A stretch of 64,000 nucleotides of DNA from Burkholderiaceae bacterium 16 (GCA_000955785.1 JYOD01000041.1:55021-119020), one strand, 5' to 3'. Positions 21,388-33,539 are shown, counted from the first letter of the stretch. The notes: generated by a model from the letters alone, not told the origin. Numbers and translations are program-made.

Positions 21388-23057
21388 GGCTGGCGCCCTC
21401 CTCCGGCCGCGCCGGCCTTCTCCGCCAGCTGCCGCAGGCGGAAGCGCTGCAGCTTGCCGGTCTCGGTGCGCGGCAGCGCATCGACGAAGATCACCCGGCG
21501 CGGATACTTGTACGGCGCGATCTCGGCCTTGACGTAGGCCTGCAGCGCGGCGCACATCTCCTCGCTGGCCACTACGCCGGGGCGCAGCACCACGTAGGCG
21601 GCGACCACCTGGCCGCGCTCGGGATCGGCCATGCCGACGACGCCGCATTCGGCCACCGCTTCGTGCCGCATCAGCGCGCTTTCCACTTCCGGCCCGGCAA
21701 TGTTGTAGCCGGCCGAGACGATCATGTCGTCGGAACGCGCCTGGTAGTAGTAGTAGCCGTCGGCATCGGCCATGAAGGTGTCGCCCGGCAGGTTCCAGCC
21801 GTCCCTCACATAGCTGGCCTGGCGCGGGTCGTCCAAATAGCGGCAGCCGGTGGGGCCGCGCACCGCCAGCTTGCCGACCGTGCCGGGCGGCACCGGTTGC
21901 ATCGACTCGTCGACAATCTGCGCGACATAGCCCGGCACCACCTTGCCGATGGCGCCCGGCCGGACTTCCGCGCCGGCGCTGGAGATGAAGATATGCATCA
22001 TCTCGGTGCCGCCGATCCCGTCTGTCATCTCGATGCCCGTGGCCGCCTTCCAGCTCTGGCGCGTCGCATCGGGCAGCGCCTCACCGGCCGAGACGCTCTT
22101 CTTCAGGCTGGAGATGTCGTAGCCCGGCGCCAGCGCCGCCATCTGCCGGTAGAAGGTCGGCGCGGTGAACACGATCGTCGCGCGCCAGGACTGGATCAGC
22201 GCCAGCAGGCTCTCGGGCGTGAGCCGCTCGGCCAGCACCGTGGACGCTCCCACCCGCAGCGGGAAGCACAGGATGCCGCCCAGGCCGAAGGTAAAGGCCA
22301 GCGGCGGGGTGCCGCAGAAGATGTCGTCCGGCCCCGGCTTGAGCACATGACGCGGGAACAGGTCGCACATGGCGATCACATCGCGGTGGAAATGCACCGT
22401 GCCCTTGGGCTGGCCGGTGGTCCCGCTGGTGAAGGCGATCAGGCAGATGTCGTCGGTAGCGGTATCGCACGCGTCGAACGACTCGGGCTTGCCGGCCATG
22501 GCGGCTTCCACCGAGCCTGCGCCGCTGCCGTTGAAGTAGCGCACCCGCGTCAGGCTCGGGCAATGGTGCTCGTTGCCAGGATCCAGATTGGCTTCGAGTT
22601 CTTCACGCAGGCGCTCGTCGCACAACGCCGCGCTGACCGCGGCACGGTCGATCACCTGCTTGAGTTCCTTGGCACGCAGCAACGGCATGGTCGGCACCGC
22701 GATCAGCCCCGCCTTGACCACCGCCAGCCAGCACGCTGCCATCATCAGGTTGTTGGGGCCGCGCAGCAGCACGCGATTGCCCGGCACCAGCTTCATGTCG
22801 CCGGTCAGCACGTGGGCGATGCGGTTGGAGAGCGCTGCCAGTTCGGCATAGCTGACGCTGCGATGGGCGCCGTCCTGCTCGTAGCGGATCGCGATGCGCT
22901 CGCCCCGCCCTTCGCGCACATGGCGCTCGACCAGTTCCAGCGCGCAGTTCATGCGCTCCGGATATTGCGTGTCCGCGCTCAACAGCAGTTCCGGCCACTG
23001 CTGCGGGGGCGGCAGGCGGTCGCGTGCAAAGGTATCTAGGTGGGCTGTGCTCGCCAT
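21384..23057 (-). CDS. Benzoate-CoA-ligase-family enzyme, probably 2-aminobenzoate-CoA ligase
   Basis: ANL-superfamily adenylate-forming ligase that activates an aromatic acid to its CoA thioester. The AMP-binding P-loop is [16 protein letters not shown], the A5-like motif is [13 protein letters not shown], and the C-terminal catalytic Lys is in [11 protein letters not shown]. The start [10 protein letters not shown] at 23057 is preferred because GGAG lies 8 bases upstream; a Met 7 codons earlier has no such site. Alongside the ACMR-type monooxygenase gene in the same operon, 2-aminobenzoate (anthranilate) is the best guess for substrate, with salicylate or benzoate as alternatives. Confidence 0.82.
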   Translation of the reverse strand: MASTAHLDTFARDRLPPPQQWPELLLSADTQYPERMNCALELVERHVREGRGERIAIRYEQDGAHRSVSYAELAALSNRIAHVLTGDMKLVPGNRVLLRGPNNLMMAACWLAVVKAGLIAVPTMPLLRAKELKQVIDRAAVSAALCDERLREELEANLDPGNEHHCPSLTRVRYFNGSGAGSVEAAMAGKPESFDACDTATDDICLIAFTSGTTGQPKGTVHFHRDVIAMCDLFPRHVLKPGPDDIFCGTPPLAFTFGLGGILCFPLRVGASTVLAERLTPESLLALIQSWRATIVFTAPTFYRQMAALAPGYDISSLKKSVSAGEALPDATRQSWKAATGIEMTDGIGGTEMMHIFISSAGAEVRPGAIGKVVPGYVAQIVDESMQPVPPGTVGKLAVRGPTGCRYLDDPRQASYVRDGWNLPGDTFMADADGYYYYQARSDDMIVSAGYNIAGPEVESALMRHEAVAECGVVGMADPERGQVVAAYVVLRPGVVASEEMCAALQAYVKAEIAPYKYPRRVIFVDALPRTETGKLQRFRLRQLAEKAGAAGGGRQP

Positions 23058-23120
23058 GGTTGTCTCCGCTTCCTTCATTCTGGTGATGCTGGTAAGGGCT
23101 GTCCAGCCGCGTCGTTCACG

Positions 23121-24284
<1,164 letters not shown>

Positions 24285-24299
24285 GAAGTTCGTACCCTT

Positions 24300-25151
24300 T
24301 CAGTCGCCTTCGAACACGGGCCGCGTCTTGGCCACGAACGCGTCGTAGGCCCGGCGGAAGTCCTTGGTCTGCATGCAGATGGCCTGCGCCTCGGCCTCGG
24401 CCTCGATGGCTTCGTCCAGGCCCATGTTCCATTCCTGGTGCAGCAGCTTCTTGGTCACGCCGTGGGCGAAGGTGGGCCCGGCGGCGATTTGCGCGGCCAG
24501 CGACTGGGCTTCGGCGAGTACCGCGTCCGGTGCGTGCAGCGCGTTGAAAAAGCCCCATTGCAGCCCTTCCTGCGCATTCATCGCCCGGCCGGTGTACAGC
24601 AGCTCGCTGGCACGGCCTTGTCCGATCACACGCGGCAGCAGCGAGCAGGCGCCCATGTCCGCGCCTGCCAGGCCTACCCGCACGAACAGGAAAGCGGTCT
24701 TCGCCTGCTCGGTGCCCAACCGCATATCCGAGGCCAGCGCCATCATCGCGCCGGCGCCCGCGCAGATGCCGTCGACGGCGCTGATGACCGGTTGCGGGCA
24801 GGCCCGCATGGCCTTGATCAGGTCGCCGGTCATGCGCGTGAATTCGAGCAGCTCGGGCATGGTCATGCGGGTGAGCGGGCCGATGATTTCGTGGACGTCG
24901 CCGCCCGAGCAGAAGTTGCCGCCGGCGCCGGTGATCACCACGGTCTTGATGTCCGTGGCGTAGCACAGCGCGCGGAACAGATCGCGCAGTTCGGCGTAGG
25001 AATCGAAGGTGAGCGGGTTCTTGCGCTCGGGGCGGTTCAGCGTCACGGTGCCGACCTTGCCGTCGGCCGAGACCGACCACAGGAAGTGCTGCGGCTGGTA
25101 GCCGGCAAAGCTGCGCTTGTGGTGGCGCATGTCCAGTGCTATTTCACTCAT
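24300..25151 (-). CDS. Enoyl-CoA hydratase/isomerase family protein
   Basis: Crotonase-fold protein of 283 residues. The first oxyanion-hole segment is [17 protein letters not shown] and the second is [21 protein letters not shown]. The usual second catalytic acid region reads [15 protein letters not shown], which differs from the common GL-x-PEGG form, so hydratase versus ring-opening or isomerase chemistry cannot be decided. It lies 15 bases upstream of the dehydrogenase gene in the same operon. Confidence 0.87.
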   Translation of the reverse strand: MSEIALDMRHHKRSFAGYQPQHFLWSVSADGKVGTVTLNRPERKNPLTFDSYAELRDLFRALCYATDIKTVVITGAGGNFCSGGDVHEIIGPLTRMTMPELLEFTRMTGDLIKAMRACPQPVISAVDGICAGAGAMMALASDMRLGTEQAKTAFLFVRVGLAGADMGACSLLPRVIGQGRASELLYTGRAMNAQEGLQWGFFNALHAPDAVLAEAQSLAAQIAAGPTFAHGVTKKLLHQEWNMGLDEAIEAEAEAQAICMQTKDFRRAYDAFVAKTRPVFEGD

Positions 25152-25197
25152 CTCGTTTCTCGCTTGCCTGTTCTGGTTTTCTCGAATTCGTTCGGGA

Positions 25198-25998
25198 TCA
25201 ACCCGCCATGACCTCGCCGCCGGCCACTGCGATGGCCTGCCCGGTGATCGCGCTGGCGGTGGGCTGGCACAGCCATGCTACCGCGTCAGCCACCTCGTCC
25301 GGCTGCACCAGCCTGCCCTGCGGATTGCCCTTGGACAACTCGGCGCGGGCCTGCGTCTCGGTGCGGCCGGTCTTGCTCATGATATTGGCAACCGCATCGC
25401 GCACGATGTCGGTCTCGGTATAGCCAGGGCAGACCGCATTGACGGTCACGCCGCTGCTCGCGACTTCCAGCGCCAGCGAGCGGGTCAGTCCGATCACGCC
25501 GTGCTTGGCCGCGCAGTAGGCGCTGACATAGCCGTAGCCAACCAGCCCGGCAGTGCTGGCCACATTGACGATGCGGCCCCAGCCGCGTTCCAGCATGCCC
25601 GGCAGCGCCGCCTGCGTGCAGAGGAAGGTGCCGGTCAGGTTGACCTCGAGCATGGATCGCCACAGGGCGAGATCCGTCCTGGCGAAGCTCGCGCTGCGCG
25701 CCTGCCCGGCGTTGTTGATCAGCAGGTCGATCGGGCCCGCGCGGCCGGACGCTTCCGCGAACGCCGCCGCCACGCTGTCGGCCTGCGAAATATCCGCCGT
25801 CACCGTGCCGAGCATGGCGGGCGCGACGACCGCCTCGGCGAGCGCATCGGCTGTCGCTGCCAGCGTGGCCGCGTCGCGCCCCAGTAAGGTGACGCTGGCG
25901 CCTTGCACGAGCAGGCGGCGCGCAATGGCCGCGCCGATTCCGCGTCCGCCACCGGTGACCATTGCGTGCCGGCCCTGCAGGGAAAGATAGGCGCTCAT
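25198..25998 (-). CDS. SDR-family dehydrogenase, likely 3-hydroxyacyl-CoA dehydrogenase
   Basis: Short-chain dehydrogenase/reductase of 266 residues. The cofactor motif is [17 protein letters not shown] is present, the catalytic Ser is in [11 protein letters not shown], and the YxxxK pair is in [11 protein letters not shown]. It resembles acetoacetyl-CoA reductase/hydroxyacyl-CoA dehydrogenases. Its start lies two bases after the monooxygenase stop, so the genes are tightly coupled. It probably oxidises the hydroxyacyl-CoA made by the crotonase. Confidence 0.87.
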   Translation of the reverse strand: MSAYLSLQGRHAMVTGGGRGIGAAIARRLLVQGASVTLLGRDAATLAATADALAEAVVAPAMLGTVTADISQADSVAAAFAEASGRAGPIDLLINNAGQARSASFARTDLALWRSMLEVNLTGTFLCTQAALPGMLERGWGRIVNVASTAGLVGYGYVSAYCAAKHGVIGLTRSLALEVASSGVTVNAVCPGYTETDIVRDAVANIMSKTGRTETQARAELSKGNPQGRLVQPDEVADAVAWLCQPTASAITGQAIAVAGGEVMAG

Positions 25999-26000
25999 GC

Positions 26001-28382
26001 TCAGTGATCCTCGGGCTGACGGGCTTGCCGTGCCTGCTGCGCAGCCCGCTCCAGGTTGGTTTCCAGCTGGCGCTTGCCGGCCTGGTATTGCTTGGGCCAT
26101 GCCAGGTCGCGATGGCCCAGCCGCGCGGCTTCGTGGATGGTCCAGGCGGGGTCCGCCAGGTGCGGGCGGGCAATCGCGCACAGGTCGGCACGGCCGGCGG
26201 CGATGATGCTGTCGACGTGGTCGGCTTCGAAGATCGCGCCGACAGCGATGGTGGCAATGCCGGCCTCGTTGCGGATGCGGTCGGCAAACGGCGTCTGGTA
26301 CATGCGCCCGTACACCGGCGCCTGGTCAGGACTCACCTGCCCCGAAGAACAGTCGATCATATCGGCGCCCGCAGTCTTGAAGGCACGTGCGATCTCGATC
26401 GCATCGTCCGGCGTGATGCCGCCTTCGACCCAGTCGTGTGCCGAAATCCGCACCGACATCGGGCGCTCCTGGGGCCACACGGCGCGTACCGCCGCAAAGA
26501 CTTCGAGCGGGTAGCGCAGCCGCGCAGCCAGCGAGCCACCGTATTCGTCGCTGCGCTGGTTGGTCAGCGGCGAGATAAAGCTGGAGAGCAGGTAGCCGTG
26601 GGCGCAGTGCAGTTCGAGCCAGTCGAAACCCGCCTGCGCGGCACGCCGCGCGGCGGCCACGAAATCGTCCCGCACCTGATCCATGTCCGCGCGGCTCATC
26701 TCGCGCGGCACTTGCGACACGTCCGGCATATAGGGCAACGGCGAGGCCGACATCACCGGCCAGTTGCCGCTGGCAAGCGGGTAGTCCATCGCTTCCCAGC
26801 CAAGCTGGGTAGACCCCTTGCGCCCGGCGTGGCCAATCTGCATGGCGATGCGCGCGTCGCTGTTGGCGTGCACGAAATCGACGATGCGGCGCCAGGCGTC
26901 GCGCTGCGCGTCGTTCCACAAACCCGGGCATCCCGGGGTGATACGCGCATCCGGAGAAGTACAGGTCATTTCCGCCACTACCATGCCGGCGCCACCGAGA
27001 GCGCGCGCGCCCAGGTGGGTCAGGTGGAAGTCGCCGGGCACGCCGTCCTCGCAGGAATACATGGCCATGGGCGACACCACCACGCGGTTCTTCAGCGTGA
27101 CGCTGCGTACGCGGAACGGCGTGAACATCGGCGGCACCGCGCGCGCATCCGCGGGTTGCCCGGCATTGGCAACGTTGGCCGCGGCCTGTGCCGCGAGCCA
27201 GCGCTCGAAGCCCTCGACGTAGCCCGAATCCCGCACGCGCAGGTTCTCGTGCGAGATGCGCTGCGAGCGCGTCAGCAGGGAATAGGCGAACTGCTCCGGC
27301 GCCATGCCCGCATAGCGCTCGACGTTCTCGAACCATTCGGTGGAGTTGCGCGCGGCATTCTGGATCTTGAGGACCTCGACGCTGCGGGTGGCCTGGTAGC
27401 GCTCCAGCGCCTGCGGCAGCACGTCGGCGCCGCCCGGCCCGGCATCGCGGATATTGTTGGCGAGGTCGATCGCATCTTCCAGCGCCAGCTTGGTGCCGGA
27501 GCCGATCGAGAAATGCGCGGTATGCGCGGCGTCGCCCATCAGCACCACCGGCACGCGGCGGCCGTCGGCCAGCGTGTTCCAGTGCACCCAGGTGCCGCAG
27601 ATCACACGCGGAAAGCGGATCCAGTTGGCCGAGCCGCGCAGGTGAGTGGCGTTGCTGATCAGGGCGTTACCGTCCAGGTAGCGGGCAAACAGGCGCTCGC
27701 AGAAGGCCACGCCCTCCTCCTGGCTCATCTGCTCGATGCCGGCGGCGCGCCAGACCGGCTCGGGCGCCTCGACGATAAAGGTGGAGGTGTTGTCGTCGAA
27801 ACGGTAGGCATGGGCCTGGAACCAGCCATGCTCGGTCTTTTCGAAGGCGAAGGTAAAGGCGTCGAACAACTTGCGCGTGCCAAGCCAGACAAAGCGGCAC
27901 AGGCGGGTATCGATATCGGGCTGGAAGGTCTCGGCGTAGCGGCCGCGCACGCGGCTGTTGATTCCGTCGGCGGCGATCACGATGTCAGCCTGGTATTGCT
28001 GCGCCAGCGCCTGGTCATCCGTGACGTCGGTCTCGAAGACCAGGTGCACGCCCAACTCCTCGCAGCGAGCCTGCAGGATATTGAGCAGGCGCTTGCGGCC
28101 GATGCCGATAAAGCCATGCCCGCCGGAACGCATGGTGCGCCCGCCGATATGGATGTCGATATCGTCCCAGTGGTTGAATGCCTCGTTGATCTGCTGCGCG
28201 CTGACCGGATCGGCCTGCTTGAGGTTGTCCATGGTGGCGTCGGAGAACACCACGCCCCAGCCAAACGTGTCGTAGGGCCGGTTGCGCTCCACCACGTAGA
28301 CCTCGTTGGAGGGATACCGCAGCTTCATCAGCAAACCGAAGTACAGGCCCGAGGGGCCTCCGCCGATACACAGTACTCGCAT
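26001..28382 (-). CDS. Bifunctional aryl-CoA monooxygenase/reductase (2-aminobenzoyl-CoA monooxygenase/reductase type)
   Basis: Two-domain flavoenzyme of 793 residues. The N-terminal part (~1-400) is an FAD-dependent aromatic monooxygenase with [15 protein letters not shown], the FAD-contact [13 protein letters not shown] and the [14 protein letters not shown] motif (~281-294). The C-terminal part (~418-793) is an FMN-binding old yellow enzyme of the YqjM/xenobiotic-reductase type, with [24 protein letters not shown] and the [19 protein letters not shown] barrel segment. This fusion is the architecture of 2-aminobenzoyl-CoA monooxygenase/reductase, which hydroxylates and then reduces the ring. 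Databases also call relatives salicylyl-CoA 5-hydroxylase. It is the first gene of the seven-gene operon. Confidence 0.9.
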   Translation of the reverse strand: MRVLCIGGGPSGLYFGLLMKLRYPSNEVYVVERNRPYDTFGWGVVFSDATMDNLKQADPVSAQQINEAFNHWDDIDIHIGGRTMRSGGHGFIGIGRKRLLNILQARCEELGVHLVFETDVTDDQALAQQYQADIVIAADGINSRVRGRYAETFQPDIDTRLCRFVWLGTRKLFDAFTFAFEKTEHGWFQAHAYRFDDNTSTFIVEAPEPVWRAAGIEQMSQEEGVAFCERLFARYLDGNALISNATHLRGSANWIRFPRVICGTWVHWNTLADGRRVPVVLMGDAAHTAHFSIGSGTKLALEDAIDLANNIRDAGPGGADVLPQALERYQATRSVEVLKIQNAARNSTEWFENVERYAGMAPEQFAYSLLTRSQRISHENLRVRDSGYVEGFERWLAAQAAANVANAGQPADARAVPPMFTPFRVRSVTLKNRVVVSPMAMYSCEDGVPGDFHLTHLGARALGGAGMVVAEMTCTSPDARITPGCPGLWNDAQRDAWRRIVDFVHANSDARIAMQIGHAGRKGSTQLGWEAMDYPLASGNWPVMSASPLPYMPDVSQVPREMSRADMDQVRDDFVAAARRAAQAGFDWLELHCAHGYLLSSFISPLTNQRSDEYGGSLAARLRYPLEVFAAVRAVWPQERPMSVRISAHDWVEGGITPDDAIEIARAFKTAGADMIDCSSGQVSPDQAPVYGRMYQTPFADRIRNEAGIATIAVGAIFEADHVDSIIAAGRADLCAIARPHLADPAWTIHEAARLGHRDLAWPKQYQAGKRQLETNLERAAQQARQARQPEDH

Positions 28383-28465
28383 CTTGTCGTCTCCTGCGCG
28401 CCGGCCCGGATCCGGCTGGCCCGGCCCCTCGCGGCACATGCGATGCGCGGGAGCGCATCTAGATC

Positions 28466-28494
28466 ATGCTTAAATATTTGATGCTTAAAATATT
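28466..28494. promoter_or_regulatory. Direct-repeat candidate operator upstream of the aryl-CoA operon
   Basis: ATGCTTAAATATTT (28466-28479) and ATGCTTAAAATATT (28481-28494) are near-identical repeats 15 bases apart in an AT-rich patch of an otherwise GC-rich spacer, 84-112 bases before the monooxygenase start. The TTAAGCAT/TTTAAGCAT core resembles targets of MarR-type regulators of aromatic CoA pathways, but no regulator gene is adjacent. Confidence 0.55.
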
Positions 28495-28659
28495 AATCCG
28501 CATCAGACCGTCGCGCAAGCACAATCTCTGACGCGGTGCAGCGCGTGCCCCGGCAGGCCAGCTTAGCCAACCCGGCAGCGGCGGATACGCCGCGTTTCCA
28601 GCCCTAAAACATGCCTCTGCCGCCGCTCGCCCTCCGGCGCGCGGCGGCCAAAACAGCCT

Positions 28660-30552
28660 TCAGCCTTGCATCGCCGCCTGGAGTTGCGCCAGCGCGGTGG
28701 GATCTTCGATCGTGGTGAGATCGCCGGGGTTGCGGCCTTCCGCCACCGCCTGCATGGCGCGGCGCAGCAGCTTGCCGGAGCGGGTCTTGGGCAGCGCATT
28801 GACGAAGAACACCCGCGCCGGGCGCGCCACCGCGCCCAGTTGCCGGTCCACGGTCTTCATCACGTCGCCTTCCAGCGCCAGCCGGTCGGCCTGGGTTTCG
28901 ATGCGGCCCGCGTCACGCGCGATCACGAACGCCATAGCCACCTGCCCCTTCAGCGCATCGTGCACGCCCACCACCGCCACCTCGGCCACCGCCGGATGCG
29001 ACGAGATGCTCTCCTCGATCTCGCGCGTGCCCAGCCTGTGGCCCGCCACATTGATCACGTCGTCGGTGCGGCCCAGGATGAAGATATAGCCGTCCTCGTC
29101 CTGCACACCCCAGTCGAACGTCGAATAGCAGCGGCGGCCCGGCACGCCGGACCAATAGGTCTTGACGAAGCGTTCATCGTCTCCCCACACCGTGGTCATG
29201 CAGCCCGGCGGCAACGGCCCGTCGATGGCGACCACGCCTTTCTGCCCCGGAGCGCATTCGGCGCCGGTGGCTTCATCAATGATCTTCAGGTCGTAGCCAT
29301 AGACCGGCACGCCGGGCGACCCCAGCTTGGCCGGCAACGGATCGATGCCGCGCTGGATGGCGATGATCGGCCAGCCCGTCTCGGTCTGCCAGTAGTTGTC
29401 CACCACCGGCTTGCCGATGCCCTGCTGGATCCAGCTGGCGGTAGGTTCATCGAGCGGCTCGCCGGCCAGGAACAGCAGGCGCAGGCTGGAGAGGTCGTAG
29501 CGCGCGAGCCAGGCCGGGTCCTGCTTCTTCAGCACGCGAATGGCGGTGGGCGCGCTGAACATGATGTTCACGCGGTACTGCTCCACCAGTTGCCACAGGA
29601 TGCCGCCGTCCGGGCGCACCGGCGTGCCTTCGTACATCAGCGTGGCCATGCCGGCCAGCAGCGGCCCGTACACGATGTAGCTGTGCCCCACCACCCAGCC
29701 GATATCGGAGCTGGAGAACATGGTGTCGCCAGCCTTGCCGCAGAAAATGTAGTCCATCGAGGTAGCCAGCGCGACCGCGTAGCCGCCAGTGTCGCGCTGC
29801 ACGCCTTTTGGTTTTCCGGTGGTGCCCGAGGTGTAGAGCACGTAGGATGGCTCGCTCGATTCGAGCCAGACGCACGGCACGCGCGCCGCGCCCACGCGCT
29901 CGCGCCAGGCTGCGTAGTCTTCGTCGCGGCCGGGCGTGAGCGCCATCGGCGCGAGCTGGCGATCCACCAGCAGCACGCGTTCGGGCTTGTGCGCGGCCAG
30001 CGTCACCGCCTCGTCGAGCAGCGGCTTGTAGGGCACCACCTTGCCCGCGCGCGAGCCAGCGTCCGCGCTGACGATCACACGCGGCTGCGCGTCGTCGATG
30101 CGCGCGGCCAGGCTGACCGAGGCGAAGCCGCCGAACACCACCGAGTGAATGGCGCCGATCCGCGTGCACGCCAGCATGGCAAAGGCGGCCTCGGGAATCA
30201 TCGGCATGTAGATCAGCACGCGGTCGCCCTTGGCCACGCCCATCTGCTGCAGGATCGCGGCCATGCGGTTGACCTCGTCATGCAGCTCGGCGTAGCTGTA
30301 GGTGCGATGCTGGCCGGTTTCAGTTGACACATAGATCAGCGCGGGCTGGTCCGCGCGCGCCGCCAGGTGACGGTCGACGGCGTTGTGGCAGAGATTGGTG
30401 CGCCCGCCAACGAACCACCGGGTAAATGGCGGACGGCTATCGTCCAGCACGGTCTCGAATGGGGTTTCCCAGTCGATGCGGCGAGCCTGTTCGGCCCAGA
30501 AACCTTCGGGATCGCTCACTGAGCGTGCGTGCAGGGCACGGGTAGCCGTCAT
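28660..30552 (-). CDS. prpE: Propionate-CoA ligase PrpE (acetyl-CoA-synthetase family)
   Basis: AMP-forming acyl-CoA synthetase of 630 residues. The P-loop is VLYTSGTTGKPKG, VVDNYWQTETGWPI is characteristic of PrpE-type enzymes, and the acetylatable catalytic Lys is in PKTRSGKLLRRAM. The N-terminal ACS-type extension (FWAEQARRIDWETPF) is present. It starts MTATRALHARS. It is transcribed leftward behind mltD and its terminator, so it is a separate unit, and it lies upstream of but is not tightly linked to the aryl-CoA operon. Acetate or other short acids are possible alternative substrates. Confidence 0.88.
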   Translation of the reverse strand: MTATRALHARSVSDPEGFWAEQARRIDWETPFETVLDDSRPPFTRWFVGGRTNLCHNAVDRHLAARADQPALIYVSTETGQHRTYSYAELHDEVNRMAAILQQMGVAKGDRVLIYMPMIPEAAFAMLACTRIGAIHSVVFGGFASVSLAARIDDAQPRVIVSADAGSRAGKVVPYKPLLDEAVTLAAHKPERVLLVDRQLAPMALTPGRDEDYAAWRERVGAARVPCVWLESSEPSYVLYTSGTTGKPKGVQRDTGGYAVALATSMDYIFCGKAGDTMFSSSDIGWVVGHSYIVYGPLLAGMATLMYEGTPVRPDGGILWQLVEQYRVNIMFSAPTAIRVLKKQDPAWLARYDLSSLRLLFLAGEPLDEPTASWIQQGIGKPVVDNYWQTETGWPIIAIQRGIDPLPAKLGSPGVPVYGYDLKIIDEATGAECAPGQKGVVAIDGPLPPGCMTTVWGDDERFVKTYWSGVPGRRCYSTFDWGVQDEDGYIFILGRTDDVINVAGHRLGTREIEESISSHPAVAEVAVVGVHDALKGQVAMAFVIARDAGRIETQADRLALEGDVMKTVDRQLGAVARPARVFFVNALPKTRSGKLLRRAMQAVAEGRNPGDLTTIEDPTALAQLQAAMQG

Positions 30553-30760
30553 GGCTTGTCTCCTCCGCTTGAATGCGGGTTGTCTATATGCAGTTTGTCT
30601 TGGCCGGGCGAACCACCTGATGCTGTCTGCTGTCGCCCGCTAGTTTGCCACCATTCCAGGCGCATGGCGGCTGGCTTGCCGCAGCCGAGCCAGCCCACCG
30701 GTACCTGCAGTCTGGGTACGCCGGCTTACGCAAGGCTTACCGCTGACGCACCGCTCCAAG

Positions 30761-30787
30761 CAAAACGGGCGTGCCATTGGCACGCCC
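30761..30787 (-). terminator. Intrinsic terminator after mltD
   Basis: Leftward strand GGGCGTGCC-AAT-GGCACGCCC followed by GTTTTG. It lies ~58 bases beyond the mltD stop. The rest of the 292-bp gap 30553-30844 before prpE shows no gene. Confidence 0.8.
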
Positions 30788-30844
30788 TTGATCTGGCTCA
30801 AACTTGCTGGCTCAAACCCGTTGACCCGAGCCCGGCCCGTGCGG

Positions 30845-32533
30845 TCAGCGCGCGTGCGCCTTGGTCTTGGCAGGCGCCGCGGCAGCCTTGCCGGCTGGCT
30901 TCGCGGACGGTTTGGCGCCGGCGGCCTTGGCTGCCGGGACCGCCGGAGCGGCTTTGGCCGTCCTGCCGGCTCCGGCCGCAGCCTTGCGCGGGGCCGCCTC
31001 CACCGTCACACGCTGACGGCCCGCCGCGCGGCCCTTGGCGGTTGCCTGCACCGGCTCGCCACGAACCGGCGCCAGGGCGGACGCAGTGGGCGGCGTGTCA
31101 GTGGCACTGGCGAAACGGGCCGCCGAACGCGCCGGCACCATCAACACCAGGCTCTGCCCCGCCACCAGCTTGGTGCCGGAAAGCTTGTTCCAGGATTGCA
31201 CCTGCCCGGCCGACACGCCATAGCGATGCGCCAGCGAAACCACCGTGTCGCGCCGCCCCGCCCGCACCACCACGCGGCGCGCGTCCGGCACATCCGGCTC
31301 GACAGCCATCATGGCGCTTTCCGCCAGCGTGGCGCTGATATCCTGGCCGTGGCTCTCCGAGCGCGGCACCACCACGGTGGAGCCGGCCTTCAGCCGCATG
31401 CCCTTGGGAATGCGGTTGATCTCGCGAATGGTGTCCGCGTCGATATTCAGCCGCGCCGCGAGCGCCTCGATGCGCTCGCGGTTGTCCACCGTCACCGCCG
31501 TCCAGCTCGACAGGCCGCCCCGGTAGGTGTTGAGGTTGTACTGGAAGCGCTCGGCGTTATCGAACGGCAGCAGGATCTGCGGATTCGCCGCGCCCAGGAT
31601 CACCGGCCGGTTGAAGGACGGGTTCAGCGCCTTGAACTCGTCGAGCGGCATATTGGCGAGCTTGGCCGCCAGCGAGACGTCGATATCGCGCGATGTGGTC
31701 ACCGTGACGAAGTACGGGTGGTCGGGAATATCGGGCAGCTTCACCCCGTACATCTGGGGGTTGGCAATGATGTTCTTGACCGCCTGCAGCTTGGGCACGT
31801 AGTAGCGCGTTTCGTTGGGCATGCTCAGGCTGGCGTAGTCCGTCGGCAGCCCGCGCGCCTGATTGCGCGCGATGGCCCGGGAAACCGCGCCCTCGCCCCA
31901 GTTATACGCCGCCAGCGCCAGTTGCCAGTCGCCGAACATGTCGTACAGCCGCTGCAGGTAGTCCAGCGCCGCGTCGGTCGAGGCCAGCACATCGCGCCGC
32001 TCGTCGCGGAACATGTTCTGCTTCAGGTTGTAGCTCTTGCCGGTACTCGGAATGAACTGCCACATGCCAGCCGCCTTGGCGGTGGACTCGGCCTGCGGGT
32101 TGAAGGCGCTTTCCACGAAGGGCAGCAACGCCAGCTCCGTGGGCATCTTGCGGCGTTCCAGTTCCTCGACGATGTGATAGAGGTAGCGGCTCGAGCGCGC
32201 GACCATCCGTTCCATGTATTCCGGCCGCTGCGCGTACCACTGCGTGCGATCGTCAACCAGAGTGCCTTCCAGGTCCGGCATGCCGAATCCGCGGCGGATA
32301 CGGTCCCAGATGTCGCTCGACGGCCCGCGCAACCAGTCGAGGCTGTCGCGGTCCAGGTTGATCACGGCCGCGCTGTTGATCGAATTGAGCGGATCGGGCT
32401 TCGAATACGCAGGTTTGGAAGCGGAGGCGGTCGTGCTGACGCCATCGGCGGCGCCGGGCGGAGTTGGCGTGCCGGCACACGCTGCGAGCAGCGCGGCACA
32501 CGCAACCACCGCCAGTAATCGACCAATTTTCAT
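30845..32533 (-). CDS. mltD: Membrane-bound lytic murein transglycosylase D with LysM domains and basic tail
   Basis: Outer-membrane lipoprotein that cleaves peptidoglycan glycan strands. The lipobox is LLAAC (Cys19). The SLT domain (~125-245) has the catalytic Glu141 in LPFVESAFNPQAES, with AGMWQFIPSTG and ALAAYNWGEGAV. Two LysM-like modules follow (one ending AGSTVVVPR, one with LSGTKLVAGQSLVLMVP). The last ~75 residues form an Ala/Lys/Pro-rich, histone-H1-like tail with repeated AKAA and KPA, not present in E. coli MltD. Its own promoter lies just upstream. The order mltD-gloB-methyltransferase-rnhA-dnaQ is conserved with gammaproteobacteria. Confidence 0.94.
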   Translation of the reverse strand: MKIGRLLAVVACAALLAACAGTPTPPGAADGVSTTASASKPAYSKPDPLNSINSAAVINLDRDSLDWLRGPSSDIWDRIRRGFGMPDLEGTLVDDRTQWYAQRPEYMERMVARSSRYLYHIVEELERRKMPTELALLPFVESAFNPQAESTAKAAGMWQFIPSTGKSYNLKQNMFRDERRDVLASTDAALDYLQRLYDMFGDWQLALAAYNWGEGAVSRAIARNQARGLPTDYASLSMPNETRYYVPKLQAVKNIIANPQMYGVKLPDIPDHPYFVTVTTSRDIDVSLAAKLANMPLDEFKALNPSFNRPVILGAANPQILLPFDNAERFQYNLNTYRGGLSSWTAVTVDNRERIEALAARLNIDADTIREINRIPKGMRLKAGSTVVVPRSESHGQDISATLAESAMMAVEPDVPDARRVVVRAGRRDTVVSLAHRYGVSAGQVQSWNKLSGTKLVAGQSLVLMVPARSAARFASATDTPPTASALAPVRGEPVQATAKGRAAGRQRVTVEAAPRKAAAGAGRTAKAAPAVPAAKAAGAKPSAKPAGKAAAAPAKTKAHAR

Positions 32534-32568
32534 TAAGTTCTCAAATCGTGACGCTAAAAATTTGCCTG

Positions 32569-32597
32569 ATGCTAAGAAAAAGCGGCTTTCGCGTCAA
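32569..32597 (-). promoter_or_regulatory. Sigma70 promoter of mltD
   Basis: Leftward strand TTGACG (32592-32597), a 17-base spacer, then TAGCAT (32569-32574). It lies 36 bases before the mltD start codon, so mltD can be transcribed independently of gloB. Confidence 0.75.
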
Positions 32598-32725
32598 TGA
32601 AATTTTCCCTGCGGCGGCGCCAGGGCAGCGCCGCCAGGAACATAACGGGTACACGGAAATCGCCCTCCCGGCTTGCGGGGTCAACGGCTGGCGGGTCCGC
32701 CACGCCGGCATATGGCAATAAGGAA

Positions 32726-33529
32726 TCAGCGGAAATTGTCTTTCCAGCCACGCAGCGCGCCGAAGGCCGCCGCGTCGTTGGCTGCCGGGCCACCCGCATG
32801 GGCCGCCACCGCCAGCCGTACAGAGGGTTCGCGCGAACGCAGGAAGGGATTGACCTCCCGCTCTTGCGCAACCGTGGTCGGTACAGTGGGCGTGCCGGCG
32901 GCGCGCAACGCATCCACACGCGCCTCCCAGGCTGCCAGCGCGGCATTGTCCGGCTCTACTGCCCGCGCAAAGCGCACATTGCTGCGCGTGTACTCGTGGG
33001 CGCAATACACGCGGGTGGCGCCGGGCAGCGCCGCCAGCTTGTCCAGCGAAGCCAGCATCTGCGCCGGCGAACCCTCGAACAGCCGTCCGCATCCGCTGGC
33101 GAACAGCGTATCGCCGCAGAACACGGCCGGACCGGCGCCGGGCAGATCCGCCACGTAGGCGACATGGCCGGCGGTGTGGCCCGGCACGTCGAGCACATTG
33201 AGCCGCAGCGCGGGATGGGCTACCTCCACGGTATCGCCTTCGCGCACGGCCACGGTGCGTCCGCCGATGCGTTCGCCGGCCGGCCCGATCACGGGCAACG
33301 GCGTGCCATCCGGCGCCGCCGGATGCGCCGCCAGCAACTCGGCCACCCCGCCCTGGTGATCGCCATGATGATGGGTGATTACAATAGCGCCCAGCACCAG
33401 CCCCGCACGTGCCAGGAAAGCCTCGACCGGCGCGGCTTCGCCCGGGTCGACCACGGCGGCGCAGTGACCGTCATGGATAGCCCAGATATAGTTATCCTGG
33501 AATGCGGGAATCGGCTCCACCTTCAACAT
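32726..33529 (-). CDS. gloB: Hydroxyacylglutathione hydrolase (glyoxalase II) GloB
   Basis: Hydrolyses S-lactoylglutathione to lactate and glutathione in methylglyoxal detoxification. The metallo-beta-lactamase core shows the dinuclear site [10 protein letters not shown], later ligands in [11 protein letters not shown] and [17 protein letters not shown], and the glutathione-binding C-terminal part [14 protein letters not shown]. The start [16 protein letters not shown] at 33529 is canonical and gives 267 residues. It is divergent from the methyltransferase gene with only 10 bp between the start codons. Confidence 0.96.
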   Translation of the reverse strand: MLKVEPIPAFQDNYIWAIHDGHCAAVVDPGEAAPVEAFLARAGLVLGAIVITHHHGDHQGGVAELLAAHPAAPDGTPLPVIGPAGERIGGRTVAVREGDTVEVAHPALRLNVLDVPGHTAGHVAYVADLPGAGPAVFCGDTLFASGCGRLFEGSPAQMLASLDKLAALPGATRVYCAHEYTRSNVRFARAVEPDNAALAAWEARVDALRAAGTPTVPTTVAQEREVNPFLRSREPSVRLAVAAHAGGPAANDAAAFGALRGWKDNFR

Positions 33530-33539
33530 GCGTGCTCCT

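Noticed and set aside
25962..28481. Long rightward open frame opposite the aryl-CoA monooxygenase
   Set aside because: Antisense shadow: the opposite strand encodes a clear two-domain flavoenzyme with all motifs.
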